Of a stretch of DNA of 64,000 nt, positions 1 to 12,742 are shown in pieces (the stretch's first letter is position 1; every line of letters starts with the position of its first letter). This stretch comes from Pseudomonas fluorescens NCIMB 11764. GTDB taxonomy: Bacteria > Pseudomonadota > Gammaproteobacteria > Pseudomonadales > Pseudomonadaceae. The notes under the pieces were generated by a model that worked only from the letters and a program-made list of their open reading frames with translations, was not told the origin of the DNA and did no database searches. The DNA is taken from the NCBI RefSeq assembly GCF_000293885.2, contig NZ_CP010945.1, positions 4,856,001 to 4,920,000 on the forward strand, written 5' to 3'. The translations under genes and the position numbers were made by a program.

Positions 1-444
1 CGCAAGCCGAAAGACCTTGAGGGTATGCTACGGGTCGCTTTCTCTCTCTAACTATTTGTTCTTCGTTCCTTCCCATGCTGCATAGCGTCTTGGTGGGAGG
101 CTGCGTGTTGAGGCGGGTGAACTGCCGTCTCAACCCACAATACTCCCCTCAGCCCTCATTCTATTGTCAGTTGTTCAATCAATGCCGAATGCTCGGGAAA
201 CTCCGCACAGAGCTTTTGCCTGTTGCCGCTGCCGCCACGATGGGCACCATCAGCCATGAGCCGAGCATCAGATCTATGATCGCGATGCCCGGTTTGAAGC
301 GCCATCCAGCGGCATGCGGCGCATTCATGGCTGCCGTTCCTTTTTGACGAGTCATATTGAATGTGATGCCGCGTGAAAGCTTAGCAGTCGGCTGATCATC
401 AGGGCGTCTATGCTCTTGTGAACTTAATGGACCGGAAAACGTGC
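1..444. other. Leader region before the efflux operon, no confident gene
   Basis: No coding sequence with convincing family features is seen here. The left edge may be the tail of a feature lying outside the window. The stretch before the efflux operon probably carries its promoter, but no clear -35/-10 pair could be singled out. The only candidate gene is the small minus-strand reading frame listed separately. Confidence 0.4.
179..328 (-). CDS. Possible small membrane protein, 49 aa
   Basis: A short reading frame starts with MNAPHAAGW and is preceded by an AAAGGAA ribosome-binding sequence at good spacing. It carries one hydrophobic stretch (about residues 18-41) that could span the membrane, followed by a short basic tail. 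It lies divergent from the efflux operon. No family is recognised. It could equally be chance coding, because high-GC DNA gives many spurious frames; the ribosome-binding site and the membrane segment are the only support. Confidence 0.25.
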   Translation of the reverse strand: MNAPHAAGWRFKPGIAIIDLMLGSWLMVPIVAAAATGKSSVRSFPSIRH

Positions 445-1971
445 ATGCATTTGACGCGATCAAGCCAACTGCTCCTGCTGGGTGTACTGGGCTTGAGTGG
501 TTGCGTGCGCCTCGGGCCGGATTTTCAGTCACCGAAGCCAGCCTGGATTGACCACTGGAGCTCCCCTGCCCTTGAGCAATCCAGCCAGCGCAACCTGCAT
601 CCTGATCTGCGGCAGTGGTGGCAAGTCTTCGGCGATCCGGTGCTCGATCGTTTGATCGCCGAGGCGGACGCCCAAAATTCGGATCTGAAAATCGCCGGTC
701 TGCGAGTGATGGAGGCCCGTGCCCAACTGGGCATCGCTCAAAGCGGGCGCTACCCGCAATTGCAGCAAGCCAGCGTCGACAGTCTGTACTTCAACCGCAG
801 GCAATCCGGCGGAAGCAATCCGCAGGACAGTCATTTCTGGCAACACAGCGCCGGGTTCGACATTGGCTGGGAGCTGGATTTCTGGGGTCGCTTCAGCCGT
901 GCCATCGAATCCGCCGATGCCGGTTACTTCGCCGCACAGGCCAACTACGAAGACGTGCTCGTCCTGCTGCGTGCCCAAGTGGCGGACACCTACTTTTCGT
1001 TGCGCACCACCGAGGCGCGTTTGCGTGTGGCGAAGGAAAACGCCAAACAGCAAAAGCGTAATTTCGAGATCACCGAAAAGCTGTTCAACAGCGGCCAGCA
1101 AGCCGAGCTCGACCTGCAACAGGCCAAGACTCAGTACCTGGGCACCCTTAGCACCATTCCCAACTTTGAAGACCAGGTGCTGCGTATCCGCAATGCGCTG
1201 GCTGTGCTGGTCGGTCAGCCACCCGGTGCACTGTCACAGTTGCTTGAGAATGAAGGACTGATCCCGCTGGTAGACCGCGCAGTGCTGCAGGATGTGCCCG
1301 CCAACCTCCTGCTGCGCCGACCTGATGTGCGCGCCGCCGAACTCAACGTCGCAGCCCAGTCGGCGCTGATCGGTGTGGCCGAAACCGAGTTCTACCCGTC
1401 GTTGACTTTGCTCGGCAGCATCGTCTGGTCGGCCGACACGCTGAACGGCACCTCCAGAAGCCTGGACTTCATCGGCGGCCCCAGCCTGCGCTGGAACCTC
1501 TTCGACCATGGCCAGATCAGCAACAACGTGCGTGTCCAGGATGCGCGGTTGCAGCAGTTGATCGAAGCCTACCGCGACAAAGTTCGCCAGGCGGCGCGCG
1601 AGGCTGATGATGCCGCCAGCGGATTGATCAAATCCCTGGAGCGCGAACGCATCCTGCGTGAGGCGGAAGTCTCCGCCAAGCGCTCGCTGGTGCTGGCCAA
1701 CGCGCAATATCGTGAAGGTTATTCGGACTTCCAACGGGTGCTGGATGCGCAACGCGCCTTGCTGGAGCAACAGGACAATTACCTGGTCAGCCGCAGCAAT
1801 GCCGTGAGCAATGTGATTGCCCTGTACAAGGCCCTGGGCGGTGGCTGGTATAGCGCGCTGCCGAAAATCGATGCGGCGACCCGCCGGCAAATGGAGCAAC
1901 GTACGGACTGGGGCGATCTGCTGGATGAGCCTTCAGCTACACAAGCCAACAAGGTAAAAGACCATGAGTGA
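445..1971 (+). CDS. RND/NodT-type outer-membrane efflux lipoprotein
   Basis: This is an outer-membrane channel of the TolC/OprM (NodT) class, which connects an inner-membrane pump to the cell exterior. The N-terminus MHLTRSSQLLLLGVLGLSGC is a lipoprotein signal ending in the lipobox LSGC. The mature part carries the two OEP repeats, with long helical segments near residues 60-270 and 280-470, and the usual segment LLRRPDVRAAE in the middle. The ATG at 445 is preferred because CGGAA lies 8 bases upstream and the signal peptide then has normal length; ATG at 427 and GTG at 418 are upstream alternatives. It overlaps the following adaptor gene by 8 bases, so the three efflux genes form one operon. 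The substrate cannot be deduced. Confidence 0.9.
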   Translation: MHLTRSSQLLLLGVLGLSGCVRLGPDFQSPKPAWIDHWSSPALEQSSQRNLHPDLRQWWQVFGDPVLDRLIAEADAQNSDLKIAGLRVMEARAQLGIAQSGRYPQLQQASVDSLYFNRRQSGGSNPQDSHFWQHSAGFDIGWELDFWGRFSRAIESADAGYFAAQANYEDVLVLLRAQVADTYFSLRTTEARLRVAKENAKQQKRNFEITEKLFNSGQQAELDLQQAKTQYLGTLSTIPNFEDQVLRIRNALAVLVGQPPGALSQLLENEGLIPLVDRAVLQDVPANLLLRRPDVRAAELNVAAQSALIGVAETEFYPSLTLLGSIVWSADTLNGTSRSLDFIGGPSLRWNLFDHGQISNNVRVQDARLQQLIEAYRDKVRQAAREADDAASGLIKSLERERILREAEVSAKRSLVLANAQYREGYSDFQRVLDAQRALLEQQDNYLVSRSNAVSNVIALYKALGGGWYSALPKIDAATRRQMEQRTDWGDLLDEPSATQANKVKDHE

Positions 1972-3088
1972 AGCCGCACCGCCCTCCCCCAAGGCACCCG
2001 AGCCGCCCGCCGATCCGGCGAAGAAAGGCATCAAATGGGTGTTGCTGGTCATCGTCCTGAGCCTGGCCTGGTATTTGTCGGCGGACCGGTTCACGCCTTA
2101 CACCCAACAGGCCCGGGTAGGCGCCTTTGTCATTCCGGTGGCGGCCGAAGTGGCCGGCCGGGTCATTCGCGTCAACGTGCGCAACAACCAGGACGTCAAG
2201 GCCGGAGACGTTCTGTTCGAGGTGGATCCCCAGCCGTATCAGATCGCCGTCGACCGCGCACGCGCAGACCTCGAATCGACACGCCGACAAATCGGCGCCA
2301 GCACCGCCGGCATTGCCTCGGCACAAGCCAATCTGCGCGCCGCCCAGGCCAACGAACTCAAGGCGCGCCAAGACAATCAGCGCCTTGAGGGGCTGTATCG
2401 CGATGACCCCGGAACCATTTCCGTGCGGCTTCTCGAAGTGTCTCGGGCCAATCGCGAACAAGCCGTCAGCCAGGTCGCCGCCGCCCGTGCCGAAGTCCAG
2501 CGTGCGCGGGAGCAGGAAGGTGGCAGTGAGGAAGATAACGCTATGCTGCGCAGTGCCGCGACGGCGTTGTCGAAAGCCGAACTGGACCTGGCCAACACGC
2601 AGATTCGCGCACGATCGGCAGGCTTGATCACCGACCTGCGCACCGATGCCGGGCAGTTCGCCGCCGTCGGCAGTCCGGTGATGACCCTGATCGCCATCCA
2701 CGATGTTTGGATCAGTGCTGACATGACCGAGAACAACCTCGGTCGGGTCAGGGTCGATACGCCGGTGGCGATTGTTCTGGATGCGCTGCCGGGCGAAGTG
2801 TTCGACGGGCGCGTGCGTAGCGTCGGTTACGGCGTCAGTGTCGGTCAGACGCCGGCACCCGGTACCTTGCCCAATGTACAGAACAGCCGCGACTGGCTGC
2901 GTCCAGCCCAGCGCTTCCCCGTGATCATTGAGTTTTCCGAGGAATCCAAAGCGCGGCTGCGCGACAGCCGTGCGATGCGTGCCGGCGGCCAGGCTGAAGT
3001 CATGGCCTTTCCTACCCAAGGCAATCCATTGAACCCGCTCGGTCGTCTGTTTTTTGGTCTGATGAGCTGGCTGTCCTATGCCTACTAA
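1964..3088 (+). CDS. HlyD/EmrA-family periplasmic adaptor subunit
   Basis: This is a membrane-fusion protein that bridges an inner-membrane transporter and the outer-membrane factor encoded just upstream. A proline-rich cytoplasmic N-terminus is followed by one membrane anchor (about residues 25-45), a split biotinyl-lipoyl half (VAAEVAGRVIRVNVRNNQDV), a long alpha-hairpin rich in Ala, Arg and Gln (about residues 90-210), and the second lipoyl half with the beta-barrel (ARSAGLITDLRTDAGQFAA). The layout is that of AaeA/EmrA-like adaptors of FUSC/DUF2955-type pumps rather than RND adaptors, which fits its neighbour. It overlaps both flanking genes. Confidence 0.9.
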   Translation: MSEAAPPSPKAPEPPADPAKKGIKWVLLVIVLSLAWYLSADRFTPYTQQARVGAFVIPVAAEVAGRVIRVNVRNNQDVKAGDVLFEVDPQPYQIAVDRARADLESTRRQIGASTAGIASAQANLRAAQANELKARQDNQRLEGLYRDDPGTISVRLLEVSRANREQAVSQVAAARAEVQRAREQEGGSEEDNAMLRSAATALSKAELDLANTQIRARSAGLITDLRTDAGQFAAVGSPVMTLIAIHDVWISADMTENNLGRVRVDTPVAIVLDALPGEVFDGRVRSVGYGVSVGQTPAPGTLPNVQNSRDWLRPAQRFPVIIEFSEESKARLRDSRAMRAGGQAEVMAFPTQGNPLNPLGRLFFGLMSWLSYAY

Positions 3089-4103
3089 ACGCACACCCAG
3101 GGCTCAACGCGCACTGCGCCTGGCCACGGGCACTGCGTTGTGTCTCGCCGGGAGTTTCGGTTTGGGCTTGCCGATTCCCTTTATCGCGCCGGTGCTTGCG
3201 TTGTTGCTCCTCGCCACCGTCAACCGGCCATTGCCGTTCAAGGCCGGAATTGTTCTGGCCGTCGTTGCAATGTTGACCACCGGAGTCGGCCTGTTGTTGA
3301 TTCCGGTTCTGCGTTATTACCCGGTCAGTGGCGTGCTGCTGGTCGGCGTCTGTCTGTTCCTGGTTTTTCGTTTTGGATTGCGCGGCGGCAACAACCTGAT
3401 CGTCACATTCCTGGTGATCGGCCTGACCATGATTTCTTCAGCCGGTGTCGCCGAGTTCGACCTCGCGGCGATGGTTATTGGCGCCCTGGTCAAAGGATTA
3501 CTCCTCGCCGTTTTGATGGTGGCGGTGAGTCACTGGCTCTTTCCCGACCCGCCCAACGCGCCGTCGCCACCCCCTGCGCCGCTGTTACCGGCGGAAGAAG
3601 TCAGCCGGGTTGCGCTGCGTGCAACCCTGATCGTGTTGCCGGCGTTTTTGCTGGCAATGATCGATCCGGCGAGCTACTTGCCGATCATTCTGAAGGCAGT
3701 CGGCCTGGGCCAGCAGAGTTCCACCACGGCCCGAAATGCCGGTCGCGAACTCGTCGGTTCGACCCTGCTGGCCGGCGTGCTGGCGGTGCTGTTCTGGAGT
3801 GCGCTGAGCCTGTTTGTGCACCTGTGGATGTTTTTCCTGTGGATGCTGCTGTTCGGTCTGATCCTGGCGCGCAAGTTGTACGCCCTGAGCCCGACCCGGT
3901 TGAGTCCGGGGTTCTGGCTCAACAGCCTGATCACGATGATTATCCTGCTCGGTCAGTCGGTGCAGGACAGCCTTGCGGGCAAAGACGTCTACACGGCATT
4001 TGCCGTGCGCATGGGGCTGTTTATCCTGGTGACTCTGTATGCGTGCCTGATGGTTTATCTGCTGGATCAGCGACCGCCAAAACGCGTTCAGGGATTAACC
4101 TGA
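3078..4103 (+). CDS. DUF2955 / FUSC-like inner-membrane transport protein
   Basis: The 341-residue protein is almost wholly hydrophobic, with two blocks of membrane helices (about residues 15-155 and 190-330) separated by a short proline-rich linker (PDPPNAPSPPPAP). This matches the DUF2955 family, related to fusaric-acid-resistance and AaeB-type exporters. Together with the upstream HlyD adaptor and outer-membrane factor it should form a tripartite efflux system, probably for aromatic acids or similar weak acids (inference). It overlaps the adaptor gene by 11 bases, and its 3' end overlaps the convergent glycine-zipper gene by 16 bases. Confidence 0.85.
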   Translation: MPTKRTPRAQRALRLATGTALCLAGSFGLGLPIPFIAPVLALLLLATVNRPLPFKAGIVLAVVAMLTTGVGLLLIPVLRYYPVSGVLLVGVCLFLVFRFGLRGGNNLIVTFLVIGLTMISSAGVAEFDLAAMVIGALVKGLLLAVLMVAVSHWLFPDPPNAPSPPPAPLLPAEEVSRVALRATLIVLPAFLLAMIDPASYLPIILKAVGLGQQSSTTARNAGRELVGSTLLAGVLAVLFWSALSLFVHLWMFFLWMLLFGLILARKLYALSPTRLSPGFWLNSLITMIILLGQSVQDSLAGKDVYTAFAVRMGLFILVTLYACLMVYLLDQRPPKRVQGLT

Positions 4104-4540
4104 TACCCCTTTCCTTGCAGGCAACTGGTGTAGGCCGTCGAACTGGTGGAAGCGGCGGTTTTCTGTTGCGCCCGGCGTTCCTGGCGTTGACGCGATCCCC
4201 CCACCACCGCACCGGCGGCCGCCGTCTCTTTGGCCCGGTTCTGCCGATAATCCTGCTTCACATCGTCATCCACACGGTCATAAAACTCATCGTGCTGGCG
4301 ACCGCGAACCTGAGCTCCAGTGGCGCCGGCAGCGGCACCGACAGCCGCTCCTTTCAGGCGGCCACCGGATGCAGGCGGCGGCGTCGAAGTCTGACCCGCG
4401 GCGATGTTGTGGCAGGCCTCGATGTCCAGTTGGGTTTGTTGCGACGTCTGGCCCTTCAACGGGACCACCGTTTCGGCCCATGCCTGCGTGGCGGCAATCG
4501 ACAGCGCGACACACAGACCAAGGGAAGACAAGCTGTTCAT
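4088..4540 (-). CDS. YMGG-like glycine-zipper envelope protein
   Basis: This small exported protein of 150 residues has a signal peptide (MNSLSSLGLCVALSIAATQAWA). A glycine/alanine zipper follows in the middle (GRLKGAAVGAAAGATGAQVRG, then AAAGAVVGGSRQR), the pattern of the YMGG/Gly-zipper family that inserts into or associates with membranes. A polar segment (DEFYDRVDDDVKQDYRQNR) lies between the zipper halves, and the C-terminus (YTSCLQGKGYQV) contains a conserved-looking Cys. The ATG at 4540 is chosen because GGAGG lies 6 bases upstream and the signal peptide begins there. Exact function is unknown. Confidence 0.75.
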   Translation of the reverse strand: MNSLSSLGLCVALSIAATQAWAETVVPLKGQTSQQTQLDIEACHNIAAGQTSTPPPASGGRLKGAAVGAAAGATGAQVRGRQHDEFYDRVDDDVKQDYRQNRAKETAAAGAVVGGSRQRQERRAQQKTAASTSSTAYTSCLQGKGYQVNP

Positions 4541-4603
4541 GATGACCTCCGAGGTGTCCTCAGCCTCCAGAGTGTAGATCACCCCCGCGCGCCCTCCCCC
4601 GAC

Positions 4604-5515
4604 TTATGACTGACGGCCAGCACGCTTGAGCGTTTCACTCGGCAGCTCTTTGAACAGCGCGCGATAACTGCTGGAAAACCGACCCAAATGCCAGAACGAC
4701 CATTGCATCGCCACTTCGGCCACAGTGGTTTCCGTGGCCGAGCGACTGAGCAGTTCGCGGTGAGCACTGTTGAGGCGGCGTAGGCGCAGCCAATGGGTCG
4801 GCGTCATGCCGGTGTACGCCTTGAAGGCGTGCTGCAACTGACGCAGCGACACCCCGGCGACCTGGGACAGTTCCAGCAAATTCAAGGTTTCTTCCGGGGA
4901 ATCGGCCGCCCATTCGCCGATACGCTTCATCACCGCCCGCTCTTCGGCGCGACGCTGCAAACCGCCGCGGTCCAGGCACACACACGCGTTGTCGAGGATG
5001 TACAGACAGTCTTCCAGCAACTGCTGGGTCAACGCCTCTTTGCTCGGCGGATCGAGGGTCTGCGCCAGACGGGTCAAGGTTCCGCTCAACCAGCGACTGA
5101 ACAGCGCGTTCTGCTCCGAGTTCAACGGTGCCATGAACAGCCCTTCGAGCCTGGCGACATTCAGCCCGTGCCGTTGAACGAACTCAGGCCCGAACACCAC
5201 GGCAATTTCCTGATAGTTCTCCGGCGTGATCCAGATGTTGCGGCTTTCTTCATTCAACACGTACAGCGCGTTGTCGCTGCGATCGAAACAGAACGCCAGT
5301 GAACCCTCAGGCGCACTGAAATTCTGTTCGACCCGAGTGTTCATGTGTTCCTCGTAGATCTCTACGCCTTGCAGGTCCAGATACCGCACCCGCCCGGCAA
5401 AATGCCCCGGCGACATCTGCTGGTAATGCTGGACCCATCCCGGCGTGGCGCGGATTTGCTCGGCGACATCGGCGGTGTTGAACGCTTGGACCTGTAATGG
5501 ATTGCACGTAGTCAT
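4604..5515 (-). CDS. AraC-family transcriptional regulator (EutR-like)
   Basis: The protein has 303 residues. An N-terminal sensor half (residues about 1-190) contains a cupin-like AraC ligand region, and a C-terminal double helix-turn-helix (about 205-300) carries the family signature (VSLRQLQHAFKAYTGMTPTHW and VAEVAMQWSFWHLGRFSSSYR). The overall pattern resembles the regulator of ethanolamine genes EutR. It is divergently placed from the gamma-glutamyl-amine ligase gene, so it most likely controls that operon in response to an amine (inference). AAGGTC precedes the start. A pair of 8-bp direct repeats lies just upstream of its own start. Confidence 0.88.
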   Translation of the reverse strand: MTTCNPLQVQAFNTADVAEQIRATPGWVQHYQQMSPGHFAGRVRYLDLQGVEIYEEHMNTRVEQNFSAPEGSLAFCFDRSDNALYVLNEESRNIWITPENYQEIAVVFGPEFVQRHGLNVARLEGLFMAPLNSEQNALFSRWLSGTLTRLAQTLDPPSKEALTQQLLEDCLYILDNACVCLDRGGLQRRAEERAVMKRIGEWAADSPEETLNLLELSQVAGVSLRQLQHAFKAYTGMTPTHWLRLRRLNSAHRELLSRSATETTVAEVAMQWSFWHLGRFSSSYRALFKELPSETLKRAGRQS

Positions 5516-5534
5516 GGGTGACCTTACGCACTCG

Positions 5535-5552
5535 TTTGGTGCGTTTTGGTGC
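5535..5552. promoter_or_regulatory. Two TTTGGTGC direct repeats, candidate AraC operator
   Basis: The octamer TTTGGTGC occurs at 5535-5542 and again at 5545-5552, a 10-bp period that places both copies on the same face of the helix. It sits 20 bases upstream of the araC-type start, between the divergent regulator and amine-ligase genes. AraC-type proteins typically bind direct repeats, so this is a candidate operator. This is an inference from position and symmetry only. Confidence 0.35.
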
Positions 5553-5676
5553 TGCTGAAAGTGGATAGATGGAACGTCAAGGCTCGCCCAAGATAGTCGT
5601 CAACGCGTCCCAGGGGAAGTGTGTGGCGGATGAAACCACCCTCCCCGGCGTTAATAAAACCAATAACGAGGTCTTT

Positions 5677-9577
<3,901 letters not shown>

Positions 9578-9605
9578 AACCGGAGCACAGACCTCACACA
9601 AAACC

Positions 9606-9727
9606 TGTGGCGAGGGGATTTATCCCCGTTGGGTCGCGAAGCGGCCCCCTGCATTCTTTCAGGTATCCCCCGGAAGCAGGTTTAGCGACGGCTTCGCCGC
9701 CGAACGGGGATAAATCCCCTCGCCACA
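9606..9727. repeat. Large inverted repeat, GTGGCGAGGGGATTTATCCCC family
   Basis: Two 25-bp inverted arms, TGTGGCGAGGGGATTTATCC (9606 on) and the exact mirror ending at 9727, enclose a GC-rich centre with its own symmetry (GTCGCGAAGCGGCC, GACGGCTTCGCCGCC). This is a second family of Pseudomonas interspersed repeats. It sits between the oxidase gene and the pqi operon. Confidence 0.85.
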
Positions 9728-9844
9728 AATGTTGATCTTCGCCCTCCGTTGACTCGCCAAATTGCCTTTCGATTTGCTCATTCGCAACGCACTTCTATAT
9801 TGAGGAGGTGCTCTGACTTTCCTGTGTCCTGGCGAGTGCGGCCT

Positions 9845-10441
9845 ATGGCTACGACTGACCAACTGATCATCTGCGAGCACTGCGACTGCGTGTATCAAAA
9901 AGTCACGCTCGCCAAACATCAGAAAACCCTGTGTACGCGCTGCGGTGGTGTGCTTCAGCGTTATAACGGCCTGACGGTGGAGCAGCGGCTGGCGTTGACC
10001 GTGACGGCATTGATGCTGTGGATTTTCGCCAATTTCTATCCGGTGATGAGCATCAGCCTTAAAGGCTTGAAAAACAGCGCAACGCTGTGGGATTCCATAA
10101 TGGCCCTGACGCTGGGCCCGATTACCTTCATCGCCCTGGTGGCGGCCATTTCCATGATCATTGCGCCGATTTTCCAGTTGCTGCTGTTGATCTGGGTCTT
10201 GAGCTTCGCCCTCACCTCCCGTCGCTCACCGGGTTTCAGATTCTGCATGCGCTGGCTGGAAACCCTGCGGCCCTGGAGCATGCTGGAAGTCTGCCTGCTG
10301 GGGGCGATGGTCGCGGTGATCAAGCTCGCCGGGTTGCTCGACGTGCTGCCCGGCATCGGACTGTTCGCCCTGGCCATTCTCAGCCTGATGATGATCCGCA
10401 TTGCCGGGCGCGATATACGTGAACTGTGGGATGTTTTATGA
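9845..10441 (+). CDS. Paraquat-inducible protein A, first half-like subunit
   Basis: This integral membrane protein of 198 residues begins with a rubredoxin-like zinc ribbon (CEHCDCVYQ and CTRCGGVLQ) followed by about four membrane helices, one PqiA module. In enterobacteria PqiA is a single double-module protein; here the two modules are split into consecutive genes. The ATG at 9845 (MATTDQLIICEHC) is preferred over the open upstream extension, which has no family character. It overlaps the next pqiA-like gene by 4 bases. It works with PqiB and PqiC in lipid traffic between the inner and outer membranes. Confidence 0.85.
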   Translation: MATTDQLIICEHCDCVYQKVTLAKHQKTLCTRCGGVLQRYNGLTVEQRLALTVTALMLWIFANFYPVMSISLKGLKNSATLWDSIMALTLGPITFIALVAAISMIIAPIFQLLLLIWVLSFALTSRRSPGFRFCMRWLETLRPWSMLEVCLLGAMVAVIKLAGLLDVLPGIGLFALAILSLMMIRIAGRDIRELWDVL

Positions 10442-11088
10442 CCACGCCTCCGGTCGCGAGCGAACTCAACCTGTGCCTTTGCCACAGCTGCGGCCTGGCC
10501 TGTGACATGACCGGCGAACCCCAAGAATGCGAGCGTTGCGGTGCACCGCTGCATCGGCGCAAGCCCAACGCACTGACCCGCACCTGGGCCTACCTGCTGA
10601 CTTCGCTGGTGTTTTACATCCCGGCCAATGTGTTGCCGGTGATGAACACCAAAATGGTTGGCGCCGGCGCCGACAGCACCATCATGGGCGGTGTGCTGGA
10701 TTTCTGGCAGCACGGCGCCTGGGACATTGCCCTGATCATTTTCATCGCCAGTATCGCGGTGCCGGGCGTCAAATTCGTCGCTCTGACGCTCCTGCTGGTG
10801 ACCGTTCAGCGCGACAGCCAATGGGCGCGCAAGGAGCGGTCGAAAATGTACCGCTTCGTCGAGCTCATCGGTTATTGGTCGATGCTCGACGTGATCGTGG
10901 TGGCCCTGGTGGCTTCACTGGTCAAGTTTCAAGCCCTGGCCGATATCGAACCCCGCGTGGGCATTCTCTTCTTTGGCCTGGTCGTGGTGTTCACCATGCT
11001 CTCTGCCATGAGTTTTGACCCGCGTTTGATCTGGGACCAACACCATTCGAATCACGAGGAGGTCATGGATGAAGTCGCAAGCCACTGA
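10438..11088 (+). CDS. Paraquat-inducible protein A, second subunit
   Basis: This is the second PqiA module, 216 residues, with two cysteine pairs at the start (CLCHSCGLACD and CERCGAPLHRR) and about four membrane helices (including SLVFYIPANVLPVMNTKMVG). It shares the PqiA fold with the gene just upstream, with which it overlaps, and overlaps pqiB by 20 bases. The pair is likely to form a hetero-oligomer equivalent to the single fused PqiA of E. coli. Confidence 0.85.
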   Translation: MTTPPVASELNLCLCHSCGLACDMTGEPQECERCGAPLHRRKPNALTRTWAYLLTSLVFYIPANVLPVMNTKMVGAGADSTIMGGVLDFWQHGAWDIALIIFIASIAVPGVKFVALTLLLVTVQRDSQWARKERSKMYRFVELIGYWSMLDVIVVALVASLVKFQALADIEPRVGILFFGLVVVFTMLSAMSFDPRLIWDQHHSNHEEVMDEVASH

Positions 11089-12724
11089 CGGGCCGCAAGC
11101 TCCCGGGCAGGCCCCGATCAAGACCCGTCGTTTCAGCGTGTCCTTGGTATGGATAGTCCCGATTATCGCGGTGCTGGTAGGTATTTCGCTGGTGGTGCAC
11201 AGCATCCTGCAGGAAGGACCGACCATCACCGTCACATTCAAGACCGGCAGCGGCCTGACCGCCAACAAGACCGAGGTCAAATACCGTAACGTGGTGATCG
11301 GGCAAGTCTCCGAGGTAGAACTGAGCAACGACCAGAAAAGCGTCAACGCCACCATCAAACTGGCCAAGCAGGCGGAAAGTTTCACCCGCGAAGACTCGCA
11401 ATTCTGGGTGGTGCGGCCCCGAATCGGCGCGGGCGGCGTGTCGGGTATCGATACGCTGCTGTCCGGGGACTACATTGGCGCCGACATTGGCCAGGCCAAT
11501 GCGCGGTCGAAGAACTTCAAAGGCCTGGAAAATCCGCCGCCGATCACTTATGGCGAGCCGGGCAAGCGCTTCATGCTGAACACCCCGGACCTGGGTTCGC
11601 TGGACATCGGCTCGCCGGTTTACTACCGCAAGATTCCGGTCGGCCAAGTCGTCGCTTACACCCTGGATGCCGACGGCAAAGGGGTGAACATCGAAGTCTT
11701 CATTCACTCACCCAACGATGCCTTCGTCACCGAAAACACCCGTTTCTGGAACGCCAGCGGGATTGATGTGAATGTCGGCGCCAACGGTTTTGCAGTGAAG
11801 ACCGAGTCGCTGTCCGCCATATTGGTGGGCGGCATCGCCTTCCGCGCCCCGGAGTACAGCCCCAACGATAAACCGGCCACCGAGGAAAAAGCCTTCGAGC
11901 TCTTCGAAGACCAGCAAACCGCCCTCGCCCCGCCCAGCGGCAAGGCGCAATACCTGAGTTTGCGTTTCGACCAGGCATTGCGTGGGCTGAAGGTCGGTGC
12001 GCCGGTGGAATTCCTTGGCATCGAGTTCGGCACAGTGGTGTCGGTCAATCTGGATTTCGATGCAAAAAAGCGCAGCTTTCCGGTCAACGTCGGCATCGTT
12101 ATCTACCCGCAACGGCTCGGTCAGGCTCACGCCAAAATGCTTGAGGCGTTGAAGCACGACCCCAATGACGAAGCCGCCGGTGTCAGGCTTATGGGCTCCT
12201 TCATCGAAAACGGCCTGCGGGCTCAGGCCCGAAGCGGCAACCTGTTGACCGGTCAGCTCTATATAGCGCTCGACTTCTACCCTAAGGCAGAGAAAGTCGT
12301 GTTCGATCCAACCGCTCGGCCTGTGTCCATCCCGACCATTCCCGGCAGCCTTGAACAGTTGCAGGAAAAACTCGAAAGCATGGTCAACAAAATCAACGAT
12401 CTGCCCATCGGACGCATTGCCGGCAACCTCGACAGCAACCTCGTCGAGCTGCGCAAAGGCCTCGCGCAATTCAACGCCAAGACCTTGCCCGGCGTGCAAA
12501 CCACCCTGGCGGACGTCAGCAAGACCCTGCAATCGGCCAGCTCGACACTTGCCGAGGACTCGCCGCAACGCGAGCAATTGACCCAGACTCTGGAGGAACT
12601 CGGACGCATGTCGCGCTCCTTGCGTGAGCTCTCGGATTACCTGGGCCGGCATCCGGAATCGCTGATTCGCGGTCGCCCCGATAACGCCGCGCCGATGGAC
12701 TTGAAGGCACCGCCGCGCAACTGA
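11069..12724 (+). CDS. PqiB-family MCE intermembrane transport protein
   Basis: This 551-residue protein has one N-terminal membrane helix (VSLVWIVPIIAVLVGISLVV) and then three tandem MCE/MlaD domains, near residues 50-130, 160-260 and 290-390. These recur with the pattern of VKYRNVVIGQVSEVEL, SPVYYRKIPVGQVVAYTLD and PVEFLGIEFGTVVSVNL. A C-terminal helical region (about 420-520) probably builds the needle-like tunnel seen in PqiB. It spans the periplasm to move lipids between membranes. A strong GAGGAGG ribosome-binding site precedes the start, which lies within the end of the pqiA-like gene. Confidence 0.92.
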   Translation: MKSQATDGPQAPGQAPIKTRRFSVSLVWIVPIIAVLVGISLVVHSILQEGPTITVTFKTGSGLTANKTEVKYRNVVIGQVSEVELSNDQKSVNATIKLAKQAESFTREDSQFWVVRPRIGAGGVSGIDTLLSGDYIGADIGQANARSKNFKGLENPPPITYGEPGKRFMLNTPDLGSLDIGSPVYYRKIPVGQVVAYTLDADGKGVNIEVFIHSPNDAFVTENTRFWNASGIDVNVGANGFAVKTESLSAILVGGIAFRAPEYSPNDKPATEEKAFELFEDQQTALAPPSGKAQYLSLRFDQALRGLKVGAPVEFLGIEFGTVVSVNLDFDAKKRSFPVNVGIVIYPQRLGQAHAKMLEALKHDPNDEAAGVRLMGSFIENGLRAQARSGNLLTGQLYIALDFYPKAEKVVFDPTARPVSIPTIPGSLEQLQEKLESMVNKINDLPIGRIAGNLDSNLVELRKGLAQFNAKTLPGVQTTLADVSKTLQSASSTLAEDSPQREQLTQTLEELGRMSRSLRELSDYLGRHPESLIRGRPDNAAPMDLKAPPRN

Positions 12725-12742
12725 CCAACAGGAGCAACACCC

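Noticed and set aside
1937..3094. Minus-strand 385-codon frame opposite the HlyD-type adaptor
   Set aside because: It is antisense to a gene with clear domain motifs and has no plausible start signal.
3140..4609. Long 489-codon frame overlapping the DUF2955 gene
   Set aside because: It is rich in Arg, Gly and Pro, lies in another frame of a clear membrane-protein gene and runs through the convergent glycine-zipper gene; it is a high-GC shadow frame.
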